Shown here piece after piece: positions 63,394 through 64,000 of a stretch of DNA of 64,000 nucleotides. Origin of the DNA: Caulobacter sp. 602-2 (GTDB lineage: Bacteria > Pseudomonadota > Alphaproteobacteria > Caulobacterales > Caulobacteraceae); assembly GCF_011043625.1 (NCBI RefSeq), contig NZ_JAAKGT010000001.1:372001-436000 (forward strand). Direction: 5' to 3'. How positions within the stretch are numbered: position 1 is the first letter of the stretch; every line of letters begins with the position of its first letter. The notes beneath the pieces are model-generated. The model saw only the letters and a program-made list of their open reading frames with translations, had not been told where the DNA came from and did not search any database. Position numbers and translations under genes: made by a program.

Positions 63394-64000
63394 TGGAGAC
63401 GGTGCTTCGCAACGACCAGCGCAGCCAGCTCGAGGCGCTGTACGAGCAGATGGAGCCGGAAGGTCTCTATCCGCTCTGGGAAAAACTGAGCGCCCTGGTG
63501 CTGCCCCAGCCGGACTCGCCGGCCAAGGTCCACAAGTGGTCCTATGACAGCGCCAGGGACTACCTGATGCGGGCCGGCGACTTGATCAGCGCCAAGCAGG
63601 CCGAAAGGCGTGTGCTGATCCTGGAAAACCCGGGGCTGGGCGGATTGTCGAGCATCACGCCGAGCCTCTACGCCGGCCTGCAGCTGATCCTGCCGGGCGA
63701 GATCGCGCCCGCCCACCGTCACGCCCAGTGCGCGCTGCGCTTCGTGCTGGAAGGCGAGGACGCCTACACCTCGGTGGACGGCGAGAAGGCCGTCATGCGG
63801 CCCTTCGACCTGGTGCTCACCCCGGGCGGCCAGTGGCACGACCACGGCAATCCTACGGCCAAGCCGATGATCTGGCTCGACGGCCTGGACATTCCGACCG
63901 TTCGCCACTTCGACGCCAGCTTCGCCGAGGGCTATGCCGAGGACCAGTTCCCCGAGCAGGCGCCGGCCGGCGACAGCCTCAACCGCTACGGCCGCAACAT
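63393..64000 (+). CDS. Gentisate 1,2-dioxygenase (3' end outside window)
   Basis: About 202 N-terminal residues from ATG 63393, overlapping the ferredoxin stop (TGATG); the gene runs off the window end at 64000. The first cupin has the iron-ligand His pair APAHRH (H108, H110) and the later WHDHG (H149, H151), then WLDGLDIPTVRHFDASFAEG, a characteristic gentisate dioxygenase signature. It opens the ring of gentisate to maleylpyruvate. With the upstream hydroxylase it forms a two-step lower-pathway entry. Confidence 0.9.
   Translation, partial: METVLRNDQRSQLEALYEQMEPEGLYPLWEKLSALVLPQPDSPAKVHKWSYDSARDYLMRAGDLISAKQAERRVLILENPGLGGLSSITPSLYAGLQLILPGEIAPAHRHAQCALRFVLEGEDAYTSVDGEKAVMRPFDLVLTPGGQWHDHGNPTAKPMIWLDGLDIPTVRHFDASFAEGYAEDQFPEQAPAGDSLNRYGRN

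Overview
The window is about 64 kb of very GC-rich chromosome with almost no spacing between genes. Four TonB-dependent receptors, two FecI/FecR-type regulator pairs, many secreted glycosidases and hydrolases, and short-overlap operons point to an oligotrophic alphaproteobacterium. Caulobacter or a close relative (Caulobacterales) is the best guess; no rRNA or other taxonomic marker is present to prove it. I see no tRNA or rRNA genes, CRISPR array, transposase or phage module.

Layout. (1) 1-6361: a co-directional module with the tail of a probable SWIM zinc-finger protein, a DUF5691-like protein, a MoxR-type AAA+ ATPase, a DUF5682-like protein and a VWA protein. It looks like a MoxR/VWA chaperone-type system of unknown substrate. 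(2) 6498-18971: a galactoside locus with a GH27 alpha-galactosidase, a GH59 galactocerebrosidase-type enzyme, two FadR-subfamily GntR regulators, an SDR dehydrogenase, D-galactonate dehydratase (dgoD), a sugar-porter MFS transporter and a GH35 beta-galactosidase. A small remnant resembling the C-terminus of an alpha-L-rhamnosidase lies between a regulator and GH27. (3) 19061-29968: an AraC regulator, a very large Gly-rich autotransporter whose reading frame is broken near its start and which contains a 1269-bp internal repeat, and a NarL-type response regulator with a propeller-sensor histidine kinase. (4) 30099-36297: a small membrane protein, then carotenoid/lignostilbene oxygenase, alpha/beta hydrolase, aldo-keto reductase, a Tat-exported VOC protein, an ABM monooxygenase and a LysR regulator.

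(5) 36365-40549: a tripartite exporter operon (ABC, HlyD, TolC) whose ABC protein has lost every canonical ATPase motif. (6) 40894-46981: ECF sigma, FecR, TonB receptor and a purple-acid-phosphatase-like enzyme. (7) 47043-50716: a TonB receptor with a secreted M20 peptidase. (8) 50957-55060: a second ECF sigma, FecR and TonB receptor set. (9) 55349-58778: a fourth TonB receptor with a propeller-like secreted protein. (10) 58892-64000: an IclR regulator, an intergenic palindrome cluster, and divergent genes for a ring-hydroxylating dioxygenase system (reductase, alpha, beta, ferredoxin) ending in gentisate 1,2-dioxygenase, which is cut by the window end. The last set fits salicylate (or a related aromatic acid) to gentisate to ring cleavage.

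The common theme is scavenging: outer-membrane receptors and secreted hydrolases bring in plant-derived sugars, phosphoesters, peptides and aromatics, and local regulators (FadR, AraC, LysR, IclR, FecI/R, two-component) switch on the matching catabolic genes.
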